A stretch of DNA of 64,000 nucleotides, taken from positions 22,600 to 86,599 of the forward strand of contig CBDUQN010000003.1 in the NCBI GenBank assembly GCA_965369375.1. The letters run 5' to 3'. Under the pieces are notes generated by a model. The model ran no database searches and was not told the origin of the DNA. It saw nothing but the letters and a program-made list of their open reading frames with translations. Numbering within the stretch: the first letter of the stretch is position 1; each line of letters starts with the position of its first letter. Made by a program: the position numbers and the translations under genes. This document shows, in pieces, positions 26,719 to 35,019 of this stretch. Source of the stretch: CBDUQN01 sp965369375. GTDB taxonomy: Bacteria; Krumholzibacteriota; Krumholzibacteriia; Krumholzibacteriales; Krumholzibacteriaceae.

Positions 26719-29700
26719 CTACCCGGCCCCTCTTCCGCAACATTTTTTATATTTCTTGCCGCTTCCGCAGGGGCACGGATCGTTGCGCCCCACCTTTTCG
26801 GTGGCTCTAACTTGTTGTTTAACTGGCTGTTTCTTCGTTGCTTGCGGCGCTCCGGCCGCCCGCTTCCCGGGAGGAGCGGGGGGTTCGGCTCCGCCGGGCG
26901 CCCCGTAGGCACTTGCAACGTTATGAACGGCTACTCCCGTTTCCTTCTTTTTCGGGCGTCCACCTTTTTCGTCGTAATCGACCCTCGCGTGAAAGAGGCC
27001 CCAGAGGATCGATCTGTCGATATCATCGATCATATCGGTAAATAGTTGAAAAGCCTCCTGTTTGTATTCGATGAGGGGATCCTTCTGGGCATAGGAGCGC
27101 AGATGGATGCCCTCTCTGAGGTAATCGAGCTCGTAGAGATGATCCATCCACTTCTCGTCGACACTCTGCAACATGATCATCGTCTCGAGCTGCTGCATGA
27201 TCTCGGGCGGAATCGTCGATTTCCTGATCTCGAAGGCCTCACGGGCTCTTTTTTCGAAAAACTCTCGAATCGTCTCTGATTCCTTCACATCCTCGGCTGA
27301 CAGATCGGACGTATCGAACGGGACGAGGAAGATGCTCTCGAGCTCCCCGGCGGCGCCTGCAAGATCCCACTCCTCCGAAAGCAGTTCCGGCGGCATGAAC
27401 CGTTCCACCACCTCGCCGATGACGTTATCCATCAGCTCGAAGACTATCCCATCGAGATCCTCCGCAACGAGGATTTTGTCACGCCTGCCGTAGATGACCT
27501 CCCGCTGCTTGTTCATGACATCATCGTAATCGAGGAGCCGTTTCCGTATTCCGAAGTTGTACATTTCGACCTTTTTCTGGGAGTTTCCGATGGCTCGCGT
27601 TATGAAGGGATGCGTGATCACCTCTCCCTCACCGATGCCGACCCTGTCCATAACGGACGAAATGCGTTCAGATCCGAAAAGCCGCATGAGATCGTCTTCG
27701 AGCGATATGAAGAAACGTGAAGCGCCCGGATCCCCCTGTCTTCCCGCTCGTCCGCGGAGCTGCCGGTCTATCCTTCGGCTCTCGTGTCTCTCGGTGCCGA
27801 TGATATGGAGACCGCAGGGAACGTCGTCTTCACAGTCCGTTTTCTTCTCGCGATTGGGGCAGGTGTCGCATTCATCGGGGATTTCACAGCGTATGCAGCA
27901 TCGCTCGCACTGCACGACGCCCTTTTCCAGCTTTATGTCCGTTCCGCGGCCGGCCATGTTCGTCGCTATGGTCACCGCCCCTACCCTCCCTGCGTGGGCG
28001 ACGATTTCGGCCTCGCTCTGGTGCTGTTTCGCGTTGAGCACGTTATGCGCTATCCCTTCACGTTTCAGCATACGGCTGAGCGTTTCCGAGACATCCACTG
28101 TAACGGTGCCGACGAGTATCGGCAGGCCCTTTGCATTCAGCCGCTTGATCTCCTGTATAATCGCCGCGTACTTCTCCCGCTTCGTGCGGTAAATAACATC
28201 GTCGTAATCGATTCTCCGCACCGGCTTGTTGGTCGGGATCACATCGACCGCGAGCTTGTAAATTTTGTGGAACTCCTCCTCTTCCGTCTCCGCCGTTCCC
28301 GTCATGCCGGAGAGCTTGTCGTACATCCTGAAATAGTTCTGCAATGTGATCGTTGCGAGTGTCTGCGTTTCACCCTCTATCTTTACGCGCTCCTTGGCCT
28401 CGAGGGCCTGGTGCAGCCCGTCGCTGAACCTTCTGCCCGGCATGAGCCTGCCGGTAAACTCGTCGACAATCATGACATGGTCATCCTGGACGACATACTC
28501 GACGTCCTTCTCGAAGAGCGTGTAAGCTTTGAGCAGTTGCTGGAAGTTGTGGATCACATCGCTCTTCTCTGCGTAGCGGCGGTAGACGGCGTCTTTCTTG
28601 CGTATCTTTTCCTCGGGATCGAGTGACGAGTCGGATTCTATCTCCTTGACCTGGAGGCTCAGGTCGGGAAGGACGAAGAGCTCCTGATCCTCGGGCGAGA
28701 GATTCTGCCGTCCCATTTCAGTTGTGTCGATCGTGTTGGCCTTCTCGTCGACGACAAAAAACAGTTCCTCGTCGAGCTCGTGCAGCTGTTTTTCCCGCAT
28801 GAAATCCACTTCGCTGCGCAACATGAGTTTTTCGAGCCCCGGTCTCTTGCGCAGCTTCATGAATTTCTTGTTCTTTGGATCACCTCGCCGAGCGAGAAGG
28901 AGCTTGGTGCCGACATCGTCCTCTTTTTCATTCTCCTTCTCGATGGAACGTTCGACCTCGGTCATCAAATCGTTGATCATGCGCTTCTGCTTTCTTACCA
29001 GTCCCTCCACCTTGTTTCGCAGGAATGCATAGTTGTTGACCATCGCGGAGCCCGATACCGGCCCCGATATGATGAGCGGTGTCCGCGCCTCGTCGACGAG
29101 CACGCTGTCGACCTCGTCGACTATCGCGTAATAGTATTCGCGCTGCACCTTGTGATCTTTCGAGAGCTTCATGTTGTCACGAAGGTAATCGAAACCGAAT
29201 TCGTTATTCGTTCCATAGGTGATATCGCAGCTGTAGATGTGCTTTCGCTGTTCGGGTGACATGTCGTTCTGGAGATATCCGACCGTCAATCCGAGAAAAC
29301 GGTATATTCCTCCCATCCATTCGGCATCCCTGCGCGCGAGATAATCGTTGACCGTAACGAGGTGAATTCCCTTTTTCGTCAAGGCATTGAGGTAGAGAGG
29401 CATTGTCGCGGCGAGAGTCTTGCCCTCGCCGGTGGCCATTTCCGAGATTCCTCCCCTATGAAGCACTATGGCGCCTGCTATCTGGACATCGAAGGGAACC
29501 ATTTCCCAGGTAACTTTGAGCCCGACGACTTCTATTTCTTTCCCGACCAGTCTTCTGCACGCTTCGTAGACGAGACCGAATGCTTCGGGAAAGAGGTCGT
29601 CGGTGGTTTCACCTTTTCCGATCCGTTCGATGAACTCTTCGGTTTTCCGGGGGAAATCGTCATCGGCGAGCCCGCGATACTTATCCGCCCATTCCTTGAC

Positions 29701-29781
29701 TATCTCTATTTCGGGACCGAGGCGCTTGATGAACCGCGCCTTACGGTCACCAAAAAGTTTTTTCACAAAGCCTTTGATCAC
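26719..29781 (-). CDS. secA: Preprotein translocase ATPase SecA with extra cysteine-rich insertion
   Basis: Motor of the Sec translocase. It has 1020 residues from a GTG at 29781 preceded by GGAGGT at ideal spacing. Walker A region MATGEGKTLAA, DEVDSVLVDEARTPLIISGP, the helicase motif GRGTDIKL and IGTERHESRRIDRQLRGRAGRQGDPG are present. The extreme C-terminus is the zinc-binding C-x-C-x8-CC SecB-type tail (CPCGSGKKYKKCC). Unusual: between GRGTDIKL and HIIGTERHE there is a ~32-residue segment with eight cysteines (residues 625-656). The linker ~940-1000 is proline/alanine-rich. Confidence 0.97.
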   Translation of the reverse strand: MIKGFVKKLFGDRKARFIKRLGPEIEIVKEWADKYRGLADDDFPRKTEEFIERIGKGETTDDLFPEAFGLVYEACRRLVGKEIEVVGLKVTWEMVPFDVQIAGAIVLHRGGISEMATGEGKTLAATMPLYLNALTKKGIHLVTVNDYLARRDAEWMGGIYRFLGLTVGYLQNDMSPEQRKHIYSCDITYGTNNEFGFDYLRDNMKLSKDHKVQREYYYAIVDEVDSVLVDEARTPLIISGPVSGSAMVNNYAFLRNKVEGLVRKQKRMINDLMTEVERSIEKENEKEDDVGTKLLLARRGDPKNKKFMKLRKRPGLEKLMLRSEVDFMREKQLHELDEELFFVVDEKANTIDTTEMGRQNLSPEDQELFVLPDLSLQVKEIESDSSLDPEEKIRKKDAVYRRYAEKSDVIHNFQQLLKAYTLFEKDVEYVVQDDHVMIVDEFTGRLMPGRRFSDGLHQALEAKERVKIEGETQTLATITLQNYFRMYDKLSGMTGTAETEEEEFHKIYKLAVDVIPTNKPVRRIDYDDVIYRTKREKYAAIIQEIKRLNAKGLPILVGTVTVDVSETLSRMLKREGIAHNVLNAKQHQSEAEIVAHAGRVGAVTIATNMAGRGTDIKLEKGVVQCERCCIRCEIPDECDTCPNREKKTDCEDDVPCGLHIIGTERHESRRIDRQLRGRAGRQGDPGASRFFISLEDDLMRLFGSERISSVMDRVGIGEGEVITHPFITRAIGNSQKKVEMYNFGIRKRLLDYDDVMNKQREVIYGRRDKILVAEDLDGIVFELMDNVIGEVVERFMPPELLSEEWDLAGAAGELESIFLVPFDTSDLSAEDVKESETIREFFEKRAREAFEIRKSTIPPEIMQQLETMIMLQSVDEKWMDHLYELDYLREGIHLRSYAQKDPLIEYKQEAFQLFTDMIDDIDRSILWGLFHARVDYDEKGGRPKKKETGVAVHNVASAYGAPGGAEPPAPPGKRAAGAPQATKKQPVKQQVRATEKVGRNDPCPCGSGKKYKKCCGRGAG

Positions 29782-29805
29782 AGCCGGAACCTCCAATCCG
29801 CATGC

Positions 29806-29834
29806 AAATTAATAAAAAGGCTGCTGTTTTGCAA
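29806..29834 (-). promoter_or_regulatory. Candidate secA promoter
   Basis: -35 TTGCAA (29829-29834), 17-nt spacer, -10 TAATTT (29806-29811) on the minus strand, 25 nt before the secA GTG. The match is moderate (about 4/6 and 3/6), but the position is sensible. Confidence 0.4.
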
Positions 29835-29918
29835 GGAATGAGATAACGTTTTCGTGAGCCGCACCATGAAACAACGGCGGCCCTCCGGAAGTTTTTCAAT
29901 CTGCTCTCGCTCCTCATT

Positions 29919-31805
29919 CTAGCCGCTGGCGCCATAGAGCCACAGCGAGTAGAAGATGCCGGTATTCGAGCCAAAGAAGATTCTTCGTTCGTCATGTGCA
30001 GGCGACGAATATACGGGAGAAGATGTTTTGTATTGACCGATGACTTCACCCGATTCCGTATCGATCGCCGCCAGCTTGGAAGCGTATGTGGTTACATAAA
30101 TTGTGCTATCGATGACGAGCGGACGTGACAAAACGGGGCCTCCGAGACTCTGTTTCCATTTCAGTTGCCCCCTCGTGGTCAGCGCGTAGAGGCTTCCGTC
30201 CTGCGATCCGATATATATCGATTCTCCGTCCGTAGCGGGGGACCCGTTCGCTTCGTCGCCCGTTGCATGCCTCCACATCAGATCGCCGTTTGTGAGGGAA
30301 TAGGCGTAGATATATTTGTTTTTCGTGCCGAAAATAACGAGATTCTCCTCATCAATGCACAGGGGGCTCGAGAGGATTCCCCCACCCGGACTGGTGCGCC
30401 ACACGATGCTCCCGTCGTGTTTGAGCTTGATCAGCGAGCCGTCCATCGTTGCCGCGATGATATAGGCATCTCCGATAGATGCATTGGCCCAAATCGCGGT
30501 TCCAAGCTTCTGAGACCAGAGTCTCATGCCGTTTTGGAGATCGATGGCGGTCAATCTACCCTCCATCGTGCCGACGACCACGAGATTCCCCCGGACCTGA
30601 GGTGTGCTCACTATTTTGGCATTCGTCCGGAATGACCAGATATTTTCTCCAGATGCAACGTTGAGGCAGAAGACGTCACCGTCATAATTCGCGGCGATGA
30701 CGCGGTCGTCGACACAGACCGGAGATGCGCCGATACCATTTCCCGTGGGGTGTTTCCAGAGGGGCTCGCCCGCCGCGCTGAATGCATACAGAGCGCCGTC
30801 CCTGCACCCGAAGATCACTCTGCCCTCGTGACAGACGGGCGATGAGGTAACAGCCTTTGAAAATTCCTTCTTCCACGCCTCGCGAAGCGTAACGGCCCGT
30901 TCGGCGCTCTCGATCGGAGCGACATGCTCATCGCGTCGCTCCGCGTCTTCCCGTTCAGCCGCCGGTGCAGCGTCCTTCGTGGAGAGCAGGATCGCGGGGT
31001 CGGAGATTGCGGGTTCCGGCTCTCCTTTCCTGAGAGGCCCGAAGAAATACAGAATCGCCAACATACCGGTAAGAATTCCTGCAACCATTGGAAACGAAAG
31101 TTTCTTCAGTAATCCACGTCTCTCATCCATGATTTCGCCTTCCTTTCCGCTGCCCGTGCTCCAGTGAATTGCCGGAAATGTCCGGCTCGTTTCGATTTCA
31201 ACGCCGACATCCGCCGGGACCTCGAAGGATGGAAAGAACACACTGTTTTTCAAGGCTTCCATGTGCCTCACGGCGAACTCTTTAGAGGGGACGAGGAGAA
31301 CCGCATGGTTCCCCGCCGTGAAATTGATATGATGAAGGATAAACCGGTCCGCCACAGAGAGCCTGAAAAGATCCCGTTGGTCTTCCCCCTTCCCGAGATC
31401 TTCCACCCTGATTTCAGGAAGCGAATCAATGGGTTCCATATTCCCCTGATCGCTGTTCCAGTGCAGGAGCTCCGCATCACGATTGGAAAGGAGGTACAAT
31501 TCTTCTCCCCTCCGTATCATAATCATGACGAGCGTGCCCGAGAGAAGGTCCTCTGTCGTCATGTTTTCATCGGTCACCCGTTCCAGCCGATAGATGAAGT
31601 GAGCGAAGTAATTGATGGGGTGGCCGAGTCTCGATGAGGAAATCGCATCCCTGAACAAAATCCGTAAGCGATCTTCCTGCTGCGGATTTCCCGGTGAGAG
31701 GAATATGAATAACTCCTCCCCGCTGGCCTTTCTCGGAAGCTCCTGGTATATCAGTGAGTTTTTCCGTTCATCGGTCCCGAAGCAAACGAAGGCTGATTTA
31801 TTCAT
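29919..31805 (-). CDS. Membrane-anchored PQQ-type beta-propeller with degenerate PP2C-like N-terminal domain
   Basis: About 628 residues from an ATG at 31805 (GAGGTGG upstream). Residues ~1-230 are predicted cytoplasmic. GTLVMIMIRRGEELYLLSNR followed by DAELL and later GNHAVLLVP recall the PP2C strands TLvaall...gd.lyvaNvGDSRayl and GD.lLLcSDG, but the metal-binding Asp residues are not at the expected places. One membrane helix lies at about 236-256. After an acidic linker, residues ~310-628 form BamB/PQQ-like blades with repeated SSPxxxxxxVxxG...DGxLYAL and G..LW/KW motifs, predicted extracytoplasmic. I infer a sensor or scaffold; catalytic phosphatase activity is unlikely. Confidence 0.7.
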   Translation of the reverse strand: MNKSAFVCFGTDERKNSLIYQELPRKASGEELFIFLSPGNPQQEDRLRILFRDAISSSRLGHPINYFAHFIYRLERVTDENMTTEDLLSGTLVMIMIRRGEELYLLSNRDAELLHWNSDQGNMEPIDSLPEIRVEDLGKGEDQRDLFRLSVADRFILHHINFTAGNHAVLLVPSKEFAVRHMEALKNSVFFPSFEVPADVGVEIETSRTFPAIHWSTGSGKEGEIMDERRGLLKKLSFPMVAGILTGMLAILYFFGPLRKGEPEPAISDPAILLSTKDAAPAAEREDAERRDEHVAPIESAERAVTLREAWKKEFSKAVTSSPVCHEGRVIFGCRDGALYAFSAAGEPLWKHPTGNGIGASPVCVDDRVIAANYDGDVFCLNVASGENIWSFRTNAKIVSTPQVRGNLVVVGTMEGRLTAIDLQNGMRLWSQKLGTAIWANASIGDAYIIAATMDGSLIKLKHDGSIVWRTSPGGGILSSPLCIDEENLVIFGTKNKYIYAYSLTNGDLMWRHATGDEANGSPATDGESIYIGSQDGSLYALTTRGQLKWKQSLGGPVLSRPLVIDSTIYVTTYASKLAAIDTESGEVIGQYKTSSPVYSSPAHDERRIFFGSNTGIFYSLWLYGASG

Positions 31806-31908
31806 AGTAACCACCTCGAAAAGGGAGCGTAGAGGAGGATACGCAAGAAATCAACTATAAATAGCGCGCATTGACACCGCTGGTAAAAATGGCGGGAGAT
31901 GATTATTG

Positions 31909-32604
31909 TCAGACGATCTTGGAGAAAATGCCTTTCACGTTGGATACGATCTTGTCGATCGGACCTTCAGCCCGCTTGGAGCCTTCGCCGAGCTTCGTCA
32001 TGAACTTGCGGGCGATCGCGTTTTCCGAATCCCACTTCAATGCATCGTTGAAATGCTTTATGGCAAGGTTCTTCAGGCCGGCCTTGAAGTATACAAATCC
32101 GAGGTTTGCGTGGTAATCCGCGTTGTAGAATTCCATCTGAATAGCTTTTTTGCAGTGGTCGCGCGCTTCATGAAGCTTCGTATTCAGCATGGCAAGACAG
32201 AAGCCGTACCAGGTGTGATAATTCGGGTTGCTGTCATCAAACTTGACAGCGTTCTTGAACAGGAGAGCGGCCTTATCGAACCGTCCCTGCTTTATCGCCT
32301 CCCTTCCCTGGGTAAAGGCGAGTGAGGCCGAACGCCTGTCCTTCTCCAGAAGCAGCGATGTATCCTTTGAGCTCTTCTTGGTCTTGCGAAGGTATTCGTC
32401 GTACTGGTGGCGCTCCTGCGGATCGCTGAGCATCCCGTACGCTTCGTTTATCAATTTGAACCGTTCACGATTCTCCGGCGTGTCGCCGGCTACATCGGGA
32501 TGGTGCAGCTTCGCGAGGCGGAAGTAGCTGCTCTTTATTTCGTCGATGGAGCAGGATGGCCAGATTTCGAGAAGTGAGTAATAATCAGGTTTCACCGCAT
32601 TCAA
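31909..32604 (-). CDS. J-domain protein with TPR repeats
   Basis: 231 residues. The N-terminal J domain (DYYSLLEIWPSCSIDEIKSSYFRLAKLHHPDV, with the HPD motif) would stimulate a DnaK-type Hsp70. Residues ~100-215 form three or four TPR-like helical pairs (AREAIKQGRFDKAALLFKNAVKFDDSNPNYH; ANLGFVYFKAGLKNLAIKHFNDALKWD). No glycine-rich or zinc domain, so it is not DnaJ proper. It begins 3 nt after the upstream TPR gene stops, with AAAGG before the ATG. Substrate unknown. Confidence 0.85.
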   Translation of the reverse strand: MNAVKPDYYSLLEIWPSCSIDEIKSSYFRLAKLHHPDVAGDTPENRERFKLINEAYGMLSDPQERHQYDEYLRKTKKSSKDTSLLLEKDRRSASLAFTQGREAIKQGRFDKAALLFKNAVKFDDSNPNYHTWYGFCLAMLNTKLHEARDHCKKAIQMEFYNADYHANLGFVYFKAGLKNLAIKHFNDALKWDSENAIARKFMTKLGEGSKRAEGPIDKIVSNVKGIFSKIV

Positions 32605-32607
32605 CCT

Positions 32608-33543
32608 TTAAGTCATTGCCGGCTGCAGTTCCTTTAGAAGGTTCTGAGCAAGCTCGTTTTTGGGATCCAGTTTGAGAACCCTCATCAGGCTCTTCATTGA
32701 TTCATCATTGGCGCCCTTTTCATAGAGTGTCAGCGCGAGGTTGAGGCGGGCTTTCAGGTAATCGGGATGTATCTTCAGGGCCTTCTCGAATTCGAGAATG
32801 GCGTCATCGGTCAATCCTTTGTTCGCGTAGGCGATACCCATGAGGTTGTGCAGGTCCGGATAATCCGGATTCATGGATAGTGATTTCTTGAGCTCGGAGA
32901 GGGCGAAATCACAGTCTCCGTTTCGGATCGCCTCGAACGCTATCTGTTTGCTCACTTGTGATGACGACGGCTTCTCTTCGAGCAATTGGCTGAATATCAT
33001 TTGCCGTTCCTGCACGGGAGAATCATTACGAACGAGTCTTATGAGATTCTTGACCGGCTCCACATAGAAGGTAGGCACAGCCGAGAGACAGGTTTCGAGC
33101 TCTTCGAGCGTGCGCTGGAAGTTTCTGTCATTGTGGTAGCTCATGGCGAGCATTATTCTCGCGCGGAAAAAATTTGGATTGATCTCGAGCGCTTTCTTGA
33201 AACGGTCCCGCGCCTCAACGTTCCTGCCGATCTTCTCATAGATTGTTCCGAGATTATACTGCACATCAGCGTAATTGGGCTGCAGGTTTATCGCCTTTTC
33301 GAGCTGCTGAGCAGCTTCGAAATATTGTTCCTTCGGCGTCAGTTCTTTTGCGTACTCGATGTATGCCTCGACCATGTACATGCGGATCATTTCATTGTTC
33401 TGCACGCTCTGCGACTGAGAATCTCTCGAGAGGTACGCTTCGAATTCCCTGCAGGCTTTCCGGTAATCAGCCTTGTTGAAGTATTCGAGCGCTTTCTTGA
33501 AATTATTCTTGGGAAGAAAGCGTATGAACCTTTCTACAAACAT
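32608..33543 (-). CDS. TPR-repeat protein
   Basis: 311 residues, almost wholly TPR: ALEYFNKADYRKACREFEAYL at the start, then NLGTIYEKIGRNVEARDRFKKALEI, LMGIAYANKGLTDDAILEFEKALKI and LNLALTLYEKGANDESMKSLMRVLKL. No signal peptide; likely a cytoplasmic scaffold. The link to the J-domain TPR protein immediately downstream suggests a shared complex, but no specific function can be assigned. Confidence 0.82.
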   Translation of the reverse strand: MFVERFIRFLPKNNFKKALEYFNKADYRKACREFEAYLSRDSQSQSVQNNEMIRMYMVEAYIEYAKELTPKEQYFEAAQQLEKAINLQPNYADVQYNLGTIYEKIGRNVEARDRFKKALEINPNFFRARIMLAMSYHNDRNFQRTLEELETCLSAVPTFYVEPVKNLIRLVRNDSPVQERQMIFSQLLEEKPSSSQVSKQIAFEAIRNGDCDFALSELKKSLSMNPDYPDLHNLMGIAYANKGLTDDAILEFEKALKIHPDYLKARLNLALTLYEKGANDESMKSLMRVLKLDPKNELAQNLLKELQPAMT

Positions 33544-33636
33544 CGCCGTAAACCTTCCTTACTAGAGTTTCATGCATGTATCAGCCTGCAGGTGGCTTCT
33601 TCCGTGATTTATTAGCAATTCACAGGCCAAGGGCCC

Positions 33637-35019
33637 TTAATTGTTTCGCAATGAGGAAGATGCGAGGGATTTTAGCGTCGGTTGGAGTAACGTGCTCTTT
33701 CTAACGACTGTTAGAAAGGCTTTTGAGGAGTATGTAGGTTGCGCGGTTGCAACAATATAGAGTTTGCATTTTGCGAGTTCTTCGATAATCTCACAGGGAA
33801 CCTGGATCGTCTTGTTAAACTTTCCACCAGGCAGCAGATAATCTGCCACTACGGTAAAGTGGCGTTTCCCCTTCTCATCGTCGAGAAAGAGCGAAAAAGT
33901 CGAGTGCTCGGTCAGGAGGAAAGACACGTTTATGCTCAGAACATTCTTGTCGGCATCCAGTATTAGGCTGCACCCCGAAAACCGCAATATGTCTGTGCCG
34001 ATCCAGTAGTACTGCGCGCCGGCTCGCTCGGACACGAATACCTGACCGAAACGGCGGTATATGGTGATACCTCGCGGTTCGTCGAACTGGTCCCCCTTCG
34101 TTCCCTCTCCTCCGACGCCCACGATGTAGTTGAGGTGACGGTCGAATTTATGGATTCTGTTATTCCTGGAATCGGTTGTGTATATATTGCCGTAATAATC
34201 TATCGCCACATGGTTGAAGCTTCCCGTACCTCCGAGTTCGGAATATCTCGTTAGCCCCACCACCTTGCCGCCGTGGCGGACCTTCCATAACCGCTGCCCG
34301 AGACTATCGACCACTGCAATAAAGTAATCACTGTAGTAGAGGTGATCATCCGCCTTCGATACGACCGCTATATGAGATGGACCTTCCAATTTCACGCCGT
34401 CCGACAGGAGCGAGAGCGTATCGATGACAGCGCCGTTTGTGCCCATGACGACGATGCGGTCGTTTCCCGTATCGGCGACGTAGAGCCGACCTCCGCTCAG
34501 CGCGATACCGCTCGGGTTGCTGAGCGGGATTATCCCCGGGACCCTGATTTCCTTATTGAAAATAAGCTCACCGTCGGTATATATGAGGTGCACGAGACGG
34601 TTGTTTCCGGTATCGCAGACGAACAGATTCCCGTGCCTGTCCGCCGCAACGGATTGGGGATTATTGAACTGGAGCGGGCCTGAACCGAATTCGCCGACAA
34701 TCCCGATCGAAGTGAGACCCTTGTTATAGATGATCCGGTGACGTCCGCTGTTCAGACCAAACACCGTGAGCTCGTCATCGTCCTTTTCCGTGTCGGGATT
34801 ATCCTCGCTCTCGAGCTTGATGCAGAAGAGCCCCTGCGGATTGTCGAACGTCTCTCGGAATCCCGTGCAAAGATTGAGATGGAACTGTGTGATCTTGTTT
34901 ATACCGAGGCAGTGATTCCACGGCGGGCTGACAAGCGTGTTTCCCATCTCTCTTATGACCGTCATGGAGAGCAGAATGATCGAGATGAGCAGGATCGGTA
35001 TCAGCTCCTTGAGCTTCAT
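33637..35019 (-). CDS. Secreted or membrane-anchored NHL-repeat propeller protein
   Basis: 460 residues with an N-terminal hydrophobic segment (ELIPILLISIILLSMTVI). Residues ~80-325 hold about six NHL-type blades (FNNPQSVAADRHGNLFVCDT + GNNRLV; SNPSGIALSGGRLYVADTGNDRI; FNHVAIDYYGNIYTTDSRNNRI; FDEPRGITIYRRFGQVFVSE). The last ~120 residues are a beta-rich domain resembling FlgD/secretion-type Ig folds. Its start overlaps the slt stop by 4 nt, so it is translated with the lytic transglycosylase and may localise or regulate it. Confidence 0.82.
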   Translation of the reverse strand: MKLKELIPILLISIILLSMTVIREMGNTLVSPPWNHCLGINKITQFHLNLCTGFRETFDNPQGLFCIKLESEDNPDTEKDDDELTVFGLNSGRHRIIYNKGLTSIGIVGEFGSGPLQFNNPQSVAADRHGNLFVCDTGNNRLVHLIYTDGELIFNKEIRVPGIIPLSNPSGIALSGGRLYVADTGNDRIVVMGTNGAVIDTLSLLSDGVKLEGPSHIAVVSKADDHLYYSDYFIAVVDSLGQRLWKVRHGGKVVGLTRYSELGGTGSFNHVAIDYYGNIYTTDSRNNRIHKFDRHLNYIVGVGGEGTKGDQFDEPRGITIYRRFGQVFVSERAGAQYYWIGTDILRFSGCSLILDADKNVLSINVSFLLTEHSTFSLFLDDEKGKRHFTVVADYLLPGGKFNKTIQVPCEIIEELAKCKLYIVATAQPTYSSKAFLTVVRKSTLLQPTLKSLASSSLRNN

